Positions 45,230 through 56,663 of a stretch of 64,000 bases of DNA are shown piece after piece (the stretch's first letter is position 1; each line of letters opens with the position of its first letter). Position numbers and translations under genes: made by a program. Below the pieces are notes generated by a model, which made no database searches, was not told the origin of the DNA, and saw only the letters and a program-made list of their open reading frames with translations. Source of the DNA: Micropterix aruncella (lineage: Eukaryota; Arthropoda; Insecta; Lepidoptera; Micropterigidae); contig OX155960.1 in assembly GCA_944548615.1 (NCBI GenBank), positions 7,629,253 through 7,693,252 of the forward strand, written 5' to 3'.

Positions 45230-45545
45230 ATAGTCAAATAGTTTGTGGCTCTTTTCACGGCCTTCATTTATTAGCCACATATGGCTCTGCTTCTTAAAGG
45301 AATCTTTAGTCTGAATTGTTTTAATTCCATCTTCTAACAGGTTATATGCCCTGGGGCCCAAAACAGTAAAATGCCTTTGACCAAAAGAGGTAATCATTCT
45401 GGGAATATCTATTTTTTTAGCAACGGATCGCCGTGTTGTATGCATTTGTTGTGAAAATTTCCTGTTGCATTTGAATTGAATAAAATTTACACAGAATTTT
45501 AAGTAGAGCTGTCTCAAATCCAATACTTCATATTCCCCAAACAAT
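45230..45545 (-). pseudogene. LINE C-terminal frame (minus), right of element 1
   Basis: The minus strand reads LDLRQLYLKFCVNFIQFKCN and FGQRHFTVLGPRAYNLL, homologous to FGQRHFTFIGPRMYNNL in the copy at 28.8-29.3 kb. It then reaches KLFDY at the junction with element 1. Removing element 1 joins it to the 3' UTR at 31632. The codons that appear to continue beyond 45229 are LTR sequence. The copy is 5'-truncated near 45545. Confidence 0.75.
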
Positions 45546-46388
45546 TATACCCCAAATAACGAATAACTTTAATTTATCTGTTATCAGTTGATTCGTTTCC
45601 TGGAGGGATCCCGGCCACATCTCATTGGTAGGACAATGATTCATTTAATAATAATCTCAAAATGAATTACTGTTTCGTCATCAGAATCACTGTTTGCAGA
45701 CGGATGTGGGGACCTTAAAGGCAGTAGGGGGAATATGGGCCGAATCGGGTACCCCAGATACCTAGCACCTCGAGGGCGACAGTATATAGGGCGATAGATG
45801 ATAAGAAGTGCACTTACCATCTATAGTTACAATCTTCGTGTCAAAATCGCGTATTTTTGTTGTGCAACGCCCTTAGGCGACATAAGACCTGAGAAAAATA
45901 TCTGAAATGGAACCAATAAAAATCCAAGTTATGGTTGTTCACAGGTATCATGCCACCTTATAGACAGCCGTAAAATACCCAATTCTAGCTAACATATACA
46001 GGGCATCGATGTATTAGCTAGATATGCCCTCACATACAAATAAATTGGCTCCACTACCCTTTACTCGTAAATCATGTGACAGAGAGAGCAATAAATTGAA
46101 CAGTATGCGAGAGAATAGCGCGCCGATATTCTTCGAGGCAGCTCTCACACCGGAAAAGGTCGGCTGTCTGCCAGCGGACTGCGATCAAACTTCGGGTTAT
46201 TTTCGAGCGCGAAAGGCCCATCTAGGGAATCATATATCGATGGTACAGGGCAGTAGGGTCAGAAACTCAAGGTACAGGCCCAATAACGAAATAAACATAC
46301 GGCCTGCGAGATTGTCTATTGTACCTACTCGGGTCTCGGAAGGGACCCGCAGGTACGCGTTTTCTCCCTTGCACCCCACTAACCACAC
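45546..46388. other. Unassigned stretch of balanced composition
   Basis: Less AT-rich than its surroundings, with an open plus frame from 46024 that runs into GCR-668 copy 6 and is unlikely to be a gene. I see no known family or repeat partner in the window. Confidence 0.4.
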
Positions 46389-46402
46389 TGCCACACCTCT
46401 CA

Positions 46403-46749
46403 TGGCCATCCGATCCCGGTTCAGAGTCGGGCAAAGGACGCCTTGGTCCGCGATAGATTCGGTTCACACCGTTTCACCGCTTCGTAAGGGAGAGGACCGC
46501 GCAAGCGACCTCGAACTCGGAACCAATCGAGAGACCGGATAAAAATCTGGTCACAATTGGAAGCAAGGGCGCGAGGTAACACTGGCTATCTCGCGGTAAG
46601 GCGTTGGCTTCTTGCGGGTTGTGACATAGCTGGACGTTGGATTTGTTATGTCCAAATTCTTCTACGTTCACTGCAGGGCGATAGAACGAGAAAATCGTTT
46701 AAAACGTCCTGTGGTGACGGGCTCGCCCGTTGTAGTTGACACCGCAAGT
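46403..46749 (+). mobile_element. GCR-668 copy 6 (plus), 5'-truncated with 14-bp target duplication
   Basis: Only the last 347 bp are present, starting inside the element at TGGCCATCCGATCCC and ending GACACCGCAAGT. TGCCACACCTCTCA flanks it at 46389-46402 and 46750-46763. A 5'-truncated insertion with its own target duplication shows that the CCGCAAG end is the 3' end and points to target-primed reverse transcription. Confidence 0.88.
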
Positions 46750-46945
46750 TGCCACACCTCTCACCCATATGGTCGATCTTTATGAGAACTTCCATACGAA
46801 CTGCGTTGACGAAGAATGAATGATGACTGGGACCGAGCAAATACCCCGTCACGTTTGGGGTATTTCCATAGGTATTAAAAATTATAGGGTCTACAACAGC
46901 AGTTTGCTCATGATTTTAGTCACTACCTCGGTTATTAGGTAGTGA

Positions 46946-47576
46946 CTGCCAACCCTGTATCCGGGTTGGTCCCACTCACGGGTCAAGACCCATCCAACGG
47001 CCTCCCCGCATGAAGTGCGAGCCTGAGTAGGACTCTGGCCTTAGGGTTAGTTTCCCCTAGGAATCAAATTTCTGTCGCTCCTGGACGGTCTGCGCACCGT
47101 GTGGCATTAGCCAATCGATTGCGCACTCTGACTAACAGTCGGGGGAGTCTGGAAGCAGTATTGTTTCGTATAGAGCGGGGGTGGTTGCGGACCTTACGGA
47201 GACTGCTCTTGAAACGACCATCGGCTACCCGATCTTGGGTGAACAGCCGGGCAAAGGATGCCGTGGTCCACGATAGATTCGGTATACACCGTTTCACCGC
47301 TTCGTAAGGGAGAATACCGCGCAAGCGACCTCGAACTCGTAACCAATCGAGAGACTGGAGTATTCTGGTCGCAAATGGAAGTAAGGGCGTGAGAGTAAGC
47401 CCGCTGGGTAACACTCCTGGCTATCTCGCAGTTACGGCGTTGGCCTCTTACGGGTTTGTGGCGGAGCTTGACGGTGGACGGTGTCCGAGTCTTCTGTGCT
47501 CACTCCAGGGAGATAGAACGACTAATCGTTAAAACTTCCTAAGGTGACAGGCTCGCCAGTTGTAGTTGACTACTCT
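46946..47576 (+). mobile_element. GCR-668 copy 7 (plus), nearly complete
   Basis: It lacks the first approximately 35-40 bases and runs to GTTGTAGTTGACTACTCT. The last hairpin is weakened (ACAGGCTCGCCAGT). This copy is continuous where copy 1 has its LINE insertion and therefore serves as a reference. An inverted repeat, ACTACCTCGGTTATTAGGTAGT, of which ACTACCT/AGGTAGT are the arms, lies just upstream at 46922-46943. Confidence 0.82.
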
Positions 47577-47609
47577 AGTTGTATCTTCGATAATATTGTT
47601 GGTAGCGAA

Positions 47610-47960
47610 TGGTTTCGTGCAGCTTGGGCCATAAGATCCTAATTGTTCTAGGATCGGCTCAACTCACGATTCAGTTCCTATTCAGAAGCCTCAATGTGCG
47701 AAAGGCTACCCCGGGTAAGGATCTCGCGTCTCAGGCCTCACGGCTGGTAAACCCGTTTCTCCTGGTGGGATTGGCTACCGGCGCTACTGGATGGTTTCCG
47801 CACCGTTCGGCGACGCCAATCGGTTGTGTACCTACTCTGACTATCTATTTTTCAACTTACCGTCTTCAAACCCTTTACAAACGCTGGGTTCACGATTCTT
47901 CATATTTTCCGCAAATTCGGTTGATTACGTAATCTTGGGAGGGGGGGGGGGGGGGAGTCA
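47610..47960 (+). mobile_element. GCR-668 copy 8 (plus), diverged 5' part
   Basis: Family words in order include GCTCAACTCACGATTCAG, CCGTTCGGCGACGCCAATCG and CTACTCTGACTAT. After 47845 about 85 bp of unrelated sequence intervene. Then a long G run followed by AGTCAGGCCGCTG corresponds to CGGGGGAGTCTGGAAGC of the family. The copy ends in AT-rich sequence. It is an old member of a distinct subfamily. Confidence 0.6.
47940..47956 (+). repeat. Poly(G) tract of about 16-17 bases
   Basis: A single uninterrupted G run inside GCR-668 copy 8, at the place of the family's GGGGG. It probably arose by replication slippage; the exact length may be affected by assembly. Confidence 0.8.
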
Positions 47961-48193
47961 GGCCGCTGATTATTATATATTTTTTTTTATAAAATAAACC
48001 AGTTGGTAGGCATCCCTACTCCTGGCATAGTAGTCAAATTCTTTATACAAGATAACATGTTATACCTTATGTGGTATAATTATTTTTTATACCGATTGAC
48101 TATTTTTTTAAATGGAAAAAACAATTAATAAATATATTTACAATAAAAATATACGGTTTGTTAAAAAACTATTTGAGGTGCTAAAATACCTAA

Positions 48194-51151
48194 TGTAATG
48201 ATCTGAAAATCATCACATGATCGCTTAGCAGCTCTAAGCTAAACGCAAAATAGATTATTCGAAATTTTAAAATTAAATTGTACTTTGAAAAGATCATAGT
48301 GACATCTAGCGATTTAATTAGGAACTAAACTTGACAGATGAAGAATGTCAGTTGCTAAACTATAGAGTGCAGTGCCAGCGTCACATAAATAAAGGGGTTT
48401 TGAGTGGTTTTTGAGAGTTAAGGACATTATTAGGGGTTTAAAAATAGATAATCAGGAATATTTGGCAAGAAATTAGCATATTTTGAGATTTTTACGAAAA
48501 ATCGACGTAAAATTCAACGATTGACAAATAGACAACAGAAGCATGTTTATGGTCTTAAAGAGTCGACCGATTGGTTTTTTCAAAGAAATATAAAAGGGGT
48601 TTATTAAATAGTAGGAATTATGGGAGAATTTAATAGCAATATTGATAAAGTCATTTGAAGAACATTTAATTTATTATTAAGAGAAATTGGAAAACATAAT
48701 CGACATCGATGGAAGAAAGCCGAATTAATGAAATCAAAAGAAATTATCACCAGATAATTGCCAGTCAAAATAAAATTTAATAGTTAAAATGAGGAAATTT
48801 AGAAACACGTAATTAAAATAGAGGAATTACTAGATAAAAATACTATCAATAAATAAAATTGAAATAAAATAGTTATATTATTTCGCTTTCAAATGTGAAA
48901 GCGGAAACGACGCGCAAGAAAGGCGGCAAGGTTAAGTCAAAGTATGATTTCCCGCCGAATATGAAACATCAATTTCTCATAATACGTAAAATAAATACTT
49001 AAAATCATTTGTAGAATTAGAAGCACGAATTATCGTTAAGAAATTCGTTTGTTACCAATGTGGCAGAGCGTTATTTAACAAAAAAATAGATAAATCAGAT
49101 CGTTTTATGATTGATTAGTCAATAGTTGTGGGTTAAATTATCAAAAAAAGGTCACATCGATAAGGGTGTTATAAAAGGGATGGACGTGTTGCTTCCGGCA
49201 TCCATTAAGAAATTTTAGTTGCACGCACAAAAGCTGCGAAAGTTTGGGAAAGAAAAGTATATTTTGGTGCTCAGATGTAAGAATAAACAGTTTAAAATAA
49301 GGGCACTGAGATGCTGTGAAGCATCTTAGTGCCCAGTTCATTTAAATTCGTATAAAGTGTACAGATCGAATATCACAGAAACGCTTTATCGCAATCGCCA
49401 TTGATGCGCTTTTTACAAGGACACTAAAAAACGAACAAATAATAGAAATCCAGTGCTAAAAATGTGAATCGAGAGAGCTACGCGGGTTGGCATGTAAAAA
49501 AATCCAACATTTCATATAAAATAGAAGTACGAGATTTCGTCGGGTTGCAATACGAAAATTATATCAAAGATGGCGAACAAATCAAACTGAAACGTCAGAT
49601 TGAGATCACAACATTGCGAACGTCTTCGGAGGTGTATAAATTAGCGTCGAAATAAGGGAAAAACATTGATGAGAATGCAGTAACGGCTTGAAAATTGCAG
49701 TACGATAGTAAGCGGCTGGGGTTTCTAAAGAGACATTCTTCTTGGTGATGGCAGATTTCTAGAAAGGCGACACGCATCGAAGAAATTGACATTAGTTATA
49801 AGTGCATAATGTGAATGCAGCTGTAAATACGGGAAGTATAGCCGAGAGTCATTGTCGGCAAAGATGTACTAAAAATATGTAAGTTTATTTTGCCGAAGCT
49901 GGCGTTATTTAATTATTTGGGCCGAAGCTAGCAACCAATATTGTCATTGTTGTATATTTTTTTGGGGTTATAAATATTCGAGTTTTGTGGGTTTGTTGAA
50001 ATTATTAGAATGTTAAGTAGTTGTAACGTAAATGCGTGATTTCTACATATTTGCACGTTAACTAAAAATGAGGCATTTAACATCGATTGATATGAATAGT
50101 CGTTGACAGTTCTACGAGGTAAACCTCTAGTCAGACTATTATTTAATTTGGAAGAGAGTTAGCCTTTGCTAACTCCATTGATTTAGACATCAGCCATTAT
50201 ATAAATGTGCTTTTAATTTGGAAACTAGTTAAGGAAACATTCGAATTATACTGAATGTTAGAATAAGATTAAAGATAAGGAAATTGTAGATTATATTAAG
50301 GTTTTTTTGTTTTGACTGATCGATGGGGTTTCAAGGATAACGGGGAGGGAATAGTATTAATAGAAATAATAGAACGAAAACCATATGGACATTCAGTGGA
50401 CTGAATGGTAACCAGGTCGTAGTTTATATCGGGCATTAGCGACTGCGGTCATTTAAATTCATTATATCACTGGAACGCCATCGACTAGTTAACAGTGTGT
50501 TAGTTTATAAGTAATTTTATTGTTGTATGTAAACATTACGATTCATGTTTCAATATAAATTGACATTGAACACATTTAAATAATAAAGGATTAGAATCTA
50601 ATTGTCGAATTTCACGGCGGAGATTTAAACTCATGCATTATCATTATTAATATTATTTTATTAACAATCGACTGAACGCAGCCATTGTTGTCATCGACAA
50701 ATAATCGATCGAAAATAACTCAAAGAATAAATTGTAAATATTTGTGGTGAATTAGGCGCTCATTATTATAAATATAATTCACAATAATAGTACTTAAACT
50801 AAAATAGAAAAAGTTATAATTTTAATTGTTTAAATATGCATTTTGGTTTAATATATGGATTATTAATTGGAGAAGATTTGTTTCATTGAGGAAGTAAATA
50901 CAAGGAGGGAAATTATTAGGCAAGGTATTGGAAGCCTATCCTCTTGAAGGTAATATTATCACTGTCGTTGTATGGTGGTAACATATTGAAATAGATATAG
51001 TAAAATCTTCTCTGACATATGCCGTCCCAATGTGGTGGGCCAATAGACATTGAAAGCATCGTAACATAACATATCGAGAAATAGAGAATATAAAATCATA
51101 ACTCACAGATAGAAATAGAAGTGAGAAGTAGTAGTAAAATTCAACGCTACA
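48194..51151 (+). repeat. Element 2 5' LTR (2,958 bp)
   Basis: It begins TGTAATGATC and ends AACGCTACA. It has the same length as the 3' LTR and almost the same sequence (for example AAAATTC against AAAAAAC near the end). GTAATGAT (48195-48202) pairs with ATCATCAC (48209-48216), one mismatch, around a 6-base loop. Short open frames inside (for example 49464-49655) occur in both LTRs and look accidental. A TATAAAAGG is seen at 48590. Confidence 0.95.
51018..51042 (+). repeat. Second copy of the primer-binding region inside the LTR
   Basis: ATGCCGTCCCAATGTGGTGG here resembles ATGGCGTCCCAACGTGTGGG at the true primer site 51153-51172. Both are preceded by TAGTAAAAT and followed by GGCC...ATAGA. 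The 3' LTR carries the same at about 59488. It looks like a former LTR end plus primer site that was absorbed into a longer LTR. Confidence 0.65.
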
Positions 51152-51153
51152 AA

Positions 51154-51174
51154 TGGCGTCCCAACGTGTGGGGC
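51154..51174 (+). promoter_or_regulatory. Element 2 primer-binding site, tRNA-Lys-like
   Basis: TGGCGTCCCAACGTGTGGGG begins two bases after the LTR end and agrees with the tRNA-Lys1,2-type site TGGCGCCCAACGTGGGGC apart from small insertions. It is the expected start of minus-strand DNA synthesis. Confidence 0.75.
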
Positions 51175-51850
51175 CTTGATAGATTCTAAATAAAATAAAT
51201 AGTAAATTATTTACGATCGATCGTAATTTGGGCATTTAATAAATAAAAAAATATAGAAACATGAATCGTGTGATATAACTGTATATTTAGCATTGCGAAT
51301 TGTTGATATATTTATATGTGTGTGTTTTCTAGAAATCTGCCTATTTACATAATTTAACGTTTATTGTACATTATGTACACATGTTGACTGCATTCGTCGT
51401 AATTAAATCAACGATTAAAATAGTACCTCGGGAATAAGAATAGTTTAAAATAAAAATAAACAAATTTGATTGGTAATTGATTTTATTAAGAATTGGCTGA
51501 AATTAAAATAAATTAAAATAATTGTAATCAGGACGCCGCGGATAATAACCTTTGGCACGATAGCAATCGTCAACCTTTTGCTTTGAATAAAATATAATAA
51601 ATTAAATTCGTTTAATTAATAAATAAAATAAATTGAATTAGTTTTGAATCAAAATAAAATAAATTAATTAAATTCGTTTAATCAATAATAAAATAAAATA
51701 AAATAAATTCGTTTAAATAAAAAATAAAATAAATTAAATTTATTTTGAATCAAAATAAAAATAAATAAAATAAATTAATTAAATTTATTTAAATTAAAAT
51801 AAAATAAATTAAATACGACAAATAAATTAAGAATAGACATAGACATCATA
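51175..51850 (+). other. Element 2 leader with AAATAAAATTAA repeats
   Basis: Non-coding. At 51590-51825 a degenerate AT-rich repeat (aataaaataaattaaattcgttt) occurs about six times. It probably grew by slippage. Confidence 0.7.
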
Positions 51851-53051
51851 ATGTCTCAAACAGCTTCGTCATCGAAAAAAACGAAGGCTGGAGAGAGATA
51901 TATCTCAGGGACGTGTGGAACCATTGTTTGGAATTAGGCAGAAAGAAGATTTTTATAACACTGTGTCTCAATGGAACCTGGATGTAGACCAGGAAAATAA
52001 AATGTTTTTGGATAGGGAAAGGGAGCAAAGGGCGGATAAGATTCAAGAGTTAGAAAGAAAATTGTCGCAATTAGAAATAGGAAGAGATGCGAAGAGGAAA
52101 TCTATAAAACCACGTTTCGAACCTGTGCAATCGGGGTACAATGACATATATAAATGGGGTCTACGTTTTTCAGGGGAACATTCTGTCTTGGAGTTTATAG
52201 AATCATGTGAGGATAGACTACGATCGCGTCGTGCAAACAGTGAGGAGCTCATACAATCGTTTACTGAATTGTTGAGTGGAGCAGCCCTGAAATGGTTTAG
52301 GTCAATTAGGACAAATGATTTGACTTGGTCGCAGTTAAAGGCGAAATTAGTAGAGCGTTTTGAACCAATCAATTATCAAATTAAAATTGATAGTCAGATA
52401 CGCAATTTAAAACAAAAGCCGTCGCAGAATATTCAGGAATTCATAACTGAAGTTCGGGGGTTGAATGCCCCTTTAAAAGAGCAAATTGGAGAGTCAATGT
52501 TATTGGAGATTCTTAAAATTAATATTGCGGATAGGTACAAACCTATTCTAGGCTCTCAAATCTTAACGACAATAGAAGAATTAGTTAAATATGCGATGAA
52601 CTTCGAACAATATTTAGAAAAGGAAACGACTGCAAAACCTTTCAAACATTTTCAAAATAAAACCGTCGCGACCGTGTCAAAAGAGAATATAGTGTATAAT
52701 AGGAATAATAATCGGGGAGGTTTCACTGGATATAGGGGACGCGGACGTGGATATACTGTAAATGCGTTTAATACGGGGAGATCGAATTATTCTGATTTGA
52801 CTGGGCCTGGAAACCAGAGTCACAGGAAGTGCCTTAAATGTCAGGAAGTAGGGCACCATTATAAGTTTTGTCCTAATGTTCGCGGCAAAATCTGTTTCGG
52901 ATGCAGGTTAGAAGGGTTTACCATTAGGGAATGTACTGGCTGCGTGAAGAATAGCGAGATCGTTGATAATAAAACAGGGGACGTCCGACGGAATAGAGAA
53001 TCTGGAGACCCTGAAACAGCTCATGGATCACGGAGTCAGGGAAACGAATAG
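51851..53051 (+). pseudogene. Element 2 gag, one apparent indel near its start
   Basis: An ATG at 51851 (MSQTASSSKK) is followed after some 25 bases by a run of A (51874-51880). There the frame must change to join the long frame that ends at 53051. The main part contains YKWGLRFSGEHSVLEF, LLSGAALKWFRSIRTN, FEPINYQIKIDSQIRNLKQK, an RG-rich stretch (GGFTGYRGRGRGY), the zinc knuckle CLKCQEVGHHYKFC and a second motif, CFGCRLEGFTIRECTGC (CX2CX9CX2C). It matches element 1 gag along its length. In the long frame there is no earlier ATG. Either the A run has lost or gained one base in this copy, or a downstream start is used. The stop codon at 53049 follows a frameshift heptamer. Confidence 0.85.
53039..53045 (+). 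promoter_or_regulatory. -1 ribosomal frameshift heptamer G GGA AAC (element 2)
   Basis: The gag codons are CAG GGA AAC, one codon before the last sense codon and stop (GAA TAG). The heptamer is in the phase for -1 slippage and leads into the protease frame, which is open from 53015. The same heptamer serves gag-pro shifts in some retroviruses. Confidence 0.8.
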
Positions 53052-53398
53052 AGAACTCGATGGCTGGGAGGGGGTCGTCGGTTCGCATTTTTAATAATAC
53101 CCTAAATAGTAATGATATGGATCAGAGACCTTATATTTATGTAAGGTTAAATAATTTTAAATTAAAAGCATTAGTAGATACAGGATCTTCTGTTAATATA
53201 ATAGGGAGAAAATATATAACATTATTTCAGGGTTGTGCGTTTGATAACAAATGCAATAATATACAATTGATGTCGGCGGATGGTACGATACAGAATATTA
53301 TAGGAGAATTGGATATAGATACCAAATATGAGGACGTTTGCCGACGTTTAAAATACATACTTAGTAAATACATACTTAAAATACTTACTTATATATAA
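53046..53398 (+). pseudogene. Element 2 protease, truncated
   Basis: The frame is -1 relative to gag. It contains RPYIYVRLNNFKLKALVDTG and SSVNIIGRKY, the active-site region of a retropepsin, then QLMSADGTIQNIIGE. After about 95 residues the similarity ends (DTKYEDVCRRLKYILSKYIL), and the frame closes at 53398 with a repeated ATACTTA stretch. The second half of protease and all of reverse transcriptase, RNase H and integrase are missing. The element appears to have lost pol by deletion. Confidence 0.8.
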
Positions 53399-56300
53399 AA
53401 TCGGAAGGTAAAGCCATAGGGCGATGCCACATAAAAGATATGGTAAAAATTAGTAAGGGGTGATTAAAGAACCTTACGATTCTATCGGTTGAGTGATTAG
53501 TTGTAGAAGCTCAATAAATTATGGGGAGTAAAAAAAAAAAACTCACGGTTTTGTTGATGGTATGTTTTGTGGTTGTCATAGCATTATAATATTATTATAT
53601 TGGCTGTCATGGCGATTATTATTATTTTATTGAGAGAATAACCGGCAGATTATTTTGAATATCAGAGTTATTGATTGTAGCGGGGTGTGTGTTCTTGTAT
53701 ATGTATTGTATTATTATTATACCAACATAATAAATATTTTAACACGATATATCAAACATTAGATTTCATCATTTTCAAGTATAAATTACATTACAGATAA
53801 TATCATTATCCTGTTCCTTTCTAGTAATAGATTACCATCCTATCCATCATCCTATCACCATTCCTATCCTACCATTCTATCATACACTACCTATACTATC
53901 ACATTCCTTATTTCTATTCCATTACCAAAGTCTTAATAGCAACAAATTATTAATGCCATACACAAAAGCAGTATACTATAAATCAGAAATATTTTAATTA
54001 CAATACATATTAGCTTACACATTTAGTTGAGCAGTATAGTTTAATTTTTTCACATTAGAATCACACATTATTTTGCGTATATATATAGCATACAGTTACA
54101 TTTTACTAAACATATTATCCATTTGATACGTATATGTATGGAAGAATGCACCTCGTGAAATCGTTGGGTTGTAAAATATTGTTAATAAGCTGACAGTTTT
54201 TTTTCATTTGGGTATCTAGGGGAGTGATATTGTTTTGCAAAATTGGGAAAAGAGTTATAACAAGGAGAGCGTTGTGTTGTTTGAATCTCTTCGTTTTAAG
54301 CAACAAGTATTCCTTTCCTATCCTATCCTATCTTATCCTAAATCCTATCCTAATCACCTACAACTTGTTGTCCAATCATTCCTACCTAAAGCGAAGAAAT
54401 ACAAGCGAACACGATTAGGAATCTCATTAGTGTAATAAGTTTTTGTTGTTGAACTAAATGGCAAAGCAGTATCGGGATACTATTATTATATTGGAGAGAA
54501 GATTCCAAAGTATTATTAGTAAAGTCGATGGATTATTGTTATTGATAAAGTTGGTTGATCGTTATATTATTGAGACTGTATAGGGCCAGATTAAAATCAT
54601 TATTATAATTATTATAAAATATAATATATTTTGGAATTGAGTTATAGTGCTATATAGGAAGCGACTATAAGATGAATGAAGAGTCATATTAATATTGTTA
54701 TTTGGTATAGAATATTTGGTGGTATTGTCGACGTCTCGCTATTTAGAGCGGGATGAAGAATTTAGAATCGAAAAATAGCGCTAATTTTAGAGCGACTATA
54801 ATATTATGGGAATTTTTATCTGAAGTGGGCGGTCTTCGGAGTTGGAGCCACTGCTCGGGTCCATGTTTGTTTTGTATTTGGTAACTTGCGAGGGAGTATA
54901 TATGGAGGTCTCGGCAAGGTTGAGGTCGCACCTCAACGCGTGACCCTGATCAGGTCTACGCTTTTGGACGAGTTGACACCCAGAGTCGGATATGGTCTAG
55001 ATTCGACAGGGAGGAGCTCAGATACCCAATGGGATTATTATTATTACGGTGGCATTATGGTTACATGCACCAAGGGGGTTATTATGGGGTTGCGAAATTG
55101 GAATAGGCCGGATATTGATTTAGTTTATGTTATGAAGGAGATAAATAGTAGCGATCCAGGAGGGTGAGAGAAGAAGGACGATAAATACATTTGTTAATTA
55201 GTAAACCAACATAAGTTGTGATGAAGGAGGGGATTGATTTGGTATGAAAGATAGGATGAAAGGAACCAAGTGAAAGGAAGAAGTAAGTAAGGGGTGTAAG
55301 GATAAATTCAGTTTCCAATTTCTGAAATAACGAATGAGAGTTAGAAACCATTTACAGTGTACGTTAAAATCACAAACAATAGACTAGTGAAGAACCTATT
55401 AACAATCGTCAGGTTATCTAACTTGAGATTGTGTCTAAGTAAATAGCAGAAGGACAAGCCCAGCGTGAATTAGCATACTATATTAAATAAAAAACTTACT
55501 ATGCGACTGGTTGGGACAATGTCACGATTTTTTTTAAATCTAGAACATTAAGGGACGACCAGAGCCTGTTCAAGTGCATTGTTCTGACTTAGGCATATTC
55601 AAACTATTTTTTTGAAGAGTTAGACAGTTAAAATGTTCACCATCGAGGACTCGGGTTAAATCCTAATTGAGCGGAGTGGGTGAACGGAGAATAAATAGAC
55701 GGAATCAATTTAAATTTTGCAACGGAGAGAAATATTATAATTATTATATTAATGTATTGAGAGTATTTATAGATTGGTCGATAGAACAGAATAAGTAGGT
55801 GGAGACATGGTCGAGGACTCGGGTTTATTTCCTAATTGAGCGGACGCATGTTGAAGCGAAAGAGAGGAGGGGAAGTTGGAATATATTATATAAATTTTAA
55901 AATTTGCAACAGGAGTGTTTGGAATCTTCATCATTATTATTATTATAGGTATCATATTATTGAGGTGAGATATAGAGGAGAAAGTGAGAAATTATATTAA
56001 AAGTATTATCATTAAAAGATCTGGGTTAGGAGATTGGTATTATATGGAAACAAGATAGAAATTATAGACTTGAAGAGGGAAGGCAAGCCACAAAACATAT
56101 CGTAAGGGTACGTGAATTAAAAGTAAAATATTATCATAACATTATAGTACAAAATATATAGTAAAGGTACGTGAATTAAACGTAAAATATTATAATTAAC
56201 ATATAGCACAAAACATATCGTAAGGGTACGAGAATTAAAAGTAAAATATTATCATAACATTATAGTACAAAACATATCGTAAAGGCACGTGAATTAAACG

Positions 56301-56650
56301 TAAAATATTATAATTAACATATAGCACAAAACATATCGTAAGGGTACGAGAATTAAAAGTAAAATATTATCATAACATTATAGTACAAAACATATCGTAA
56401 AGGCACGTGAATTAAACGTAAAATATTATAATTAACATATAGCACAAAACATATCGTAAAGGTACGTGAATTAAACATAAACTATTATCATTGACATTAT
56501 AGTACAAACATATCGTAGGAGTTATATAGTTATTCCCATAAAATTATTAACATTAATATTATATTACAAACATCATGAATAAGCGGTTGGAGATTGAACA
56601 GATAACAAGAAAGATATGTGATATGATTGCTTGAGGGCAAGCAGAGATTT
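53399..56650 (+). other. Element 2 non-coding internal region replacing pol
   Basis: AT-rich, no coding capacity. It has CCTAT-rich runs at 53828-53920 and 54316-54360. A duplicated GAGGACTCGGGTT...CCTAATTGAGCGGA block lies at about 55646 and 55811. A tandem array lies at 56090-56560. This filler, not pol sequence, makes up most of the internal region. Confidence 0.75.
56090..56560 (+). repeat. Tandem array of about 60-bp units in element 2
   Basis: About eight units share ACAAAACATATCGTAA, GGTACGTGAATTAAA and TAAAATATTAT. Two versions alternate (aaaagtaaaatattatcataac and aaacgtaaaatattataattaac; longest shared words given above), giving a 120-bp higher-order period. Confidence 0.88.
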
Positions 56651-56660
56651 TGGGAGGGGG
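56651..56660 (+). promoter_or_regulatory. Element 2 polypurine tract
   Basis: TGGGAGGGGG lies three bases before the 3' LTR, the normal place for priming plus-strand DNA synthesis. Confidence 0.8.
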
Positions 56661-56663
56661 TAT

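Noticed and set aside
46024..46542. 172-codon plus frame at 46 kb as a gene
   Set aside because: Its second half is GCR-668 copy 6, and the first half shows no recognisable domain.
49141..49792. Short open frames repeated at 57611-58262
   Set aside because: They are identical because both lie in the LTRs of element 2. Small overlapping frames on both strands indicate no gene.
54316..54360. CCTAT repeats as telomere-like sequence
   Set aside because: The units are irregular, short and lie inside element 2; they do not match the insect TTAGG repeat.
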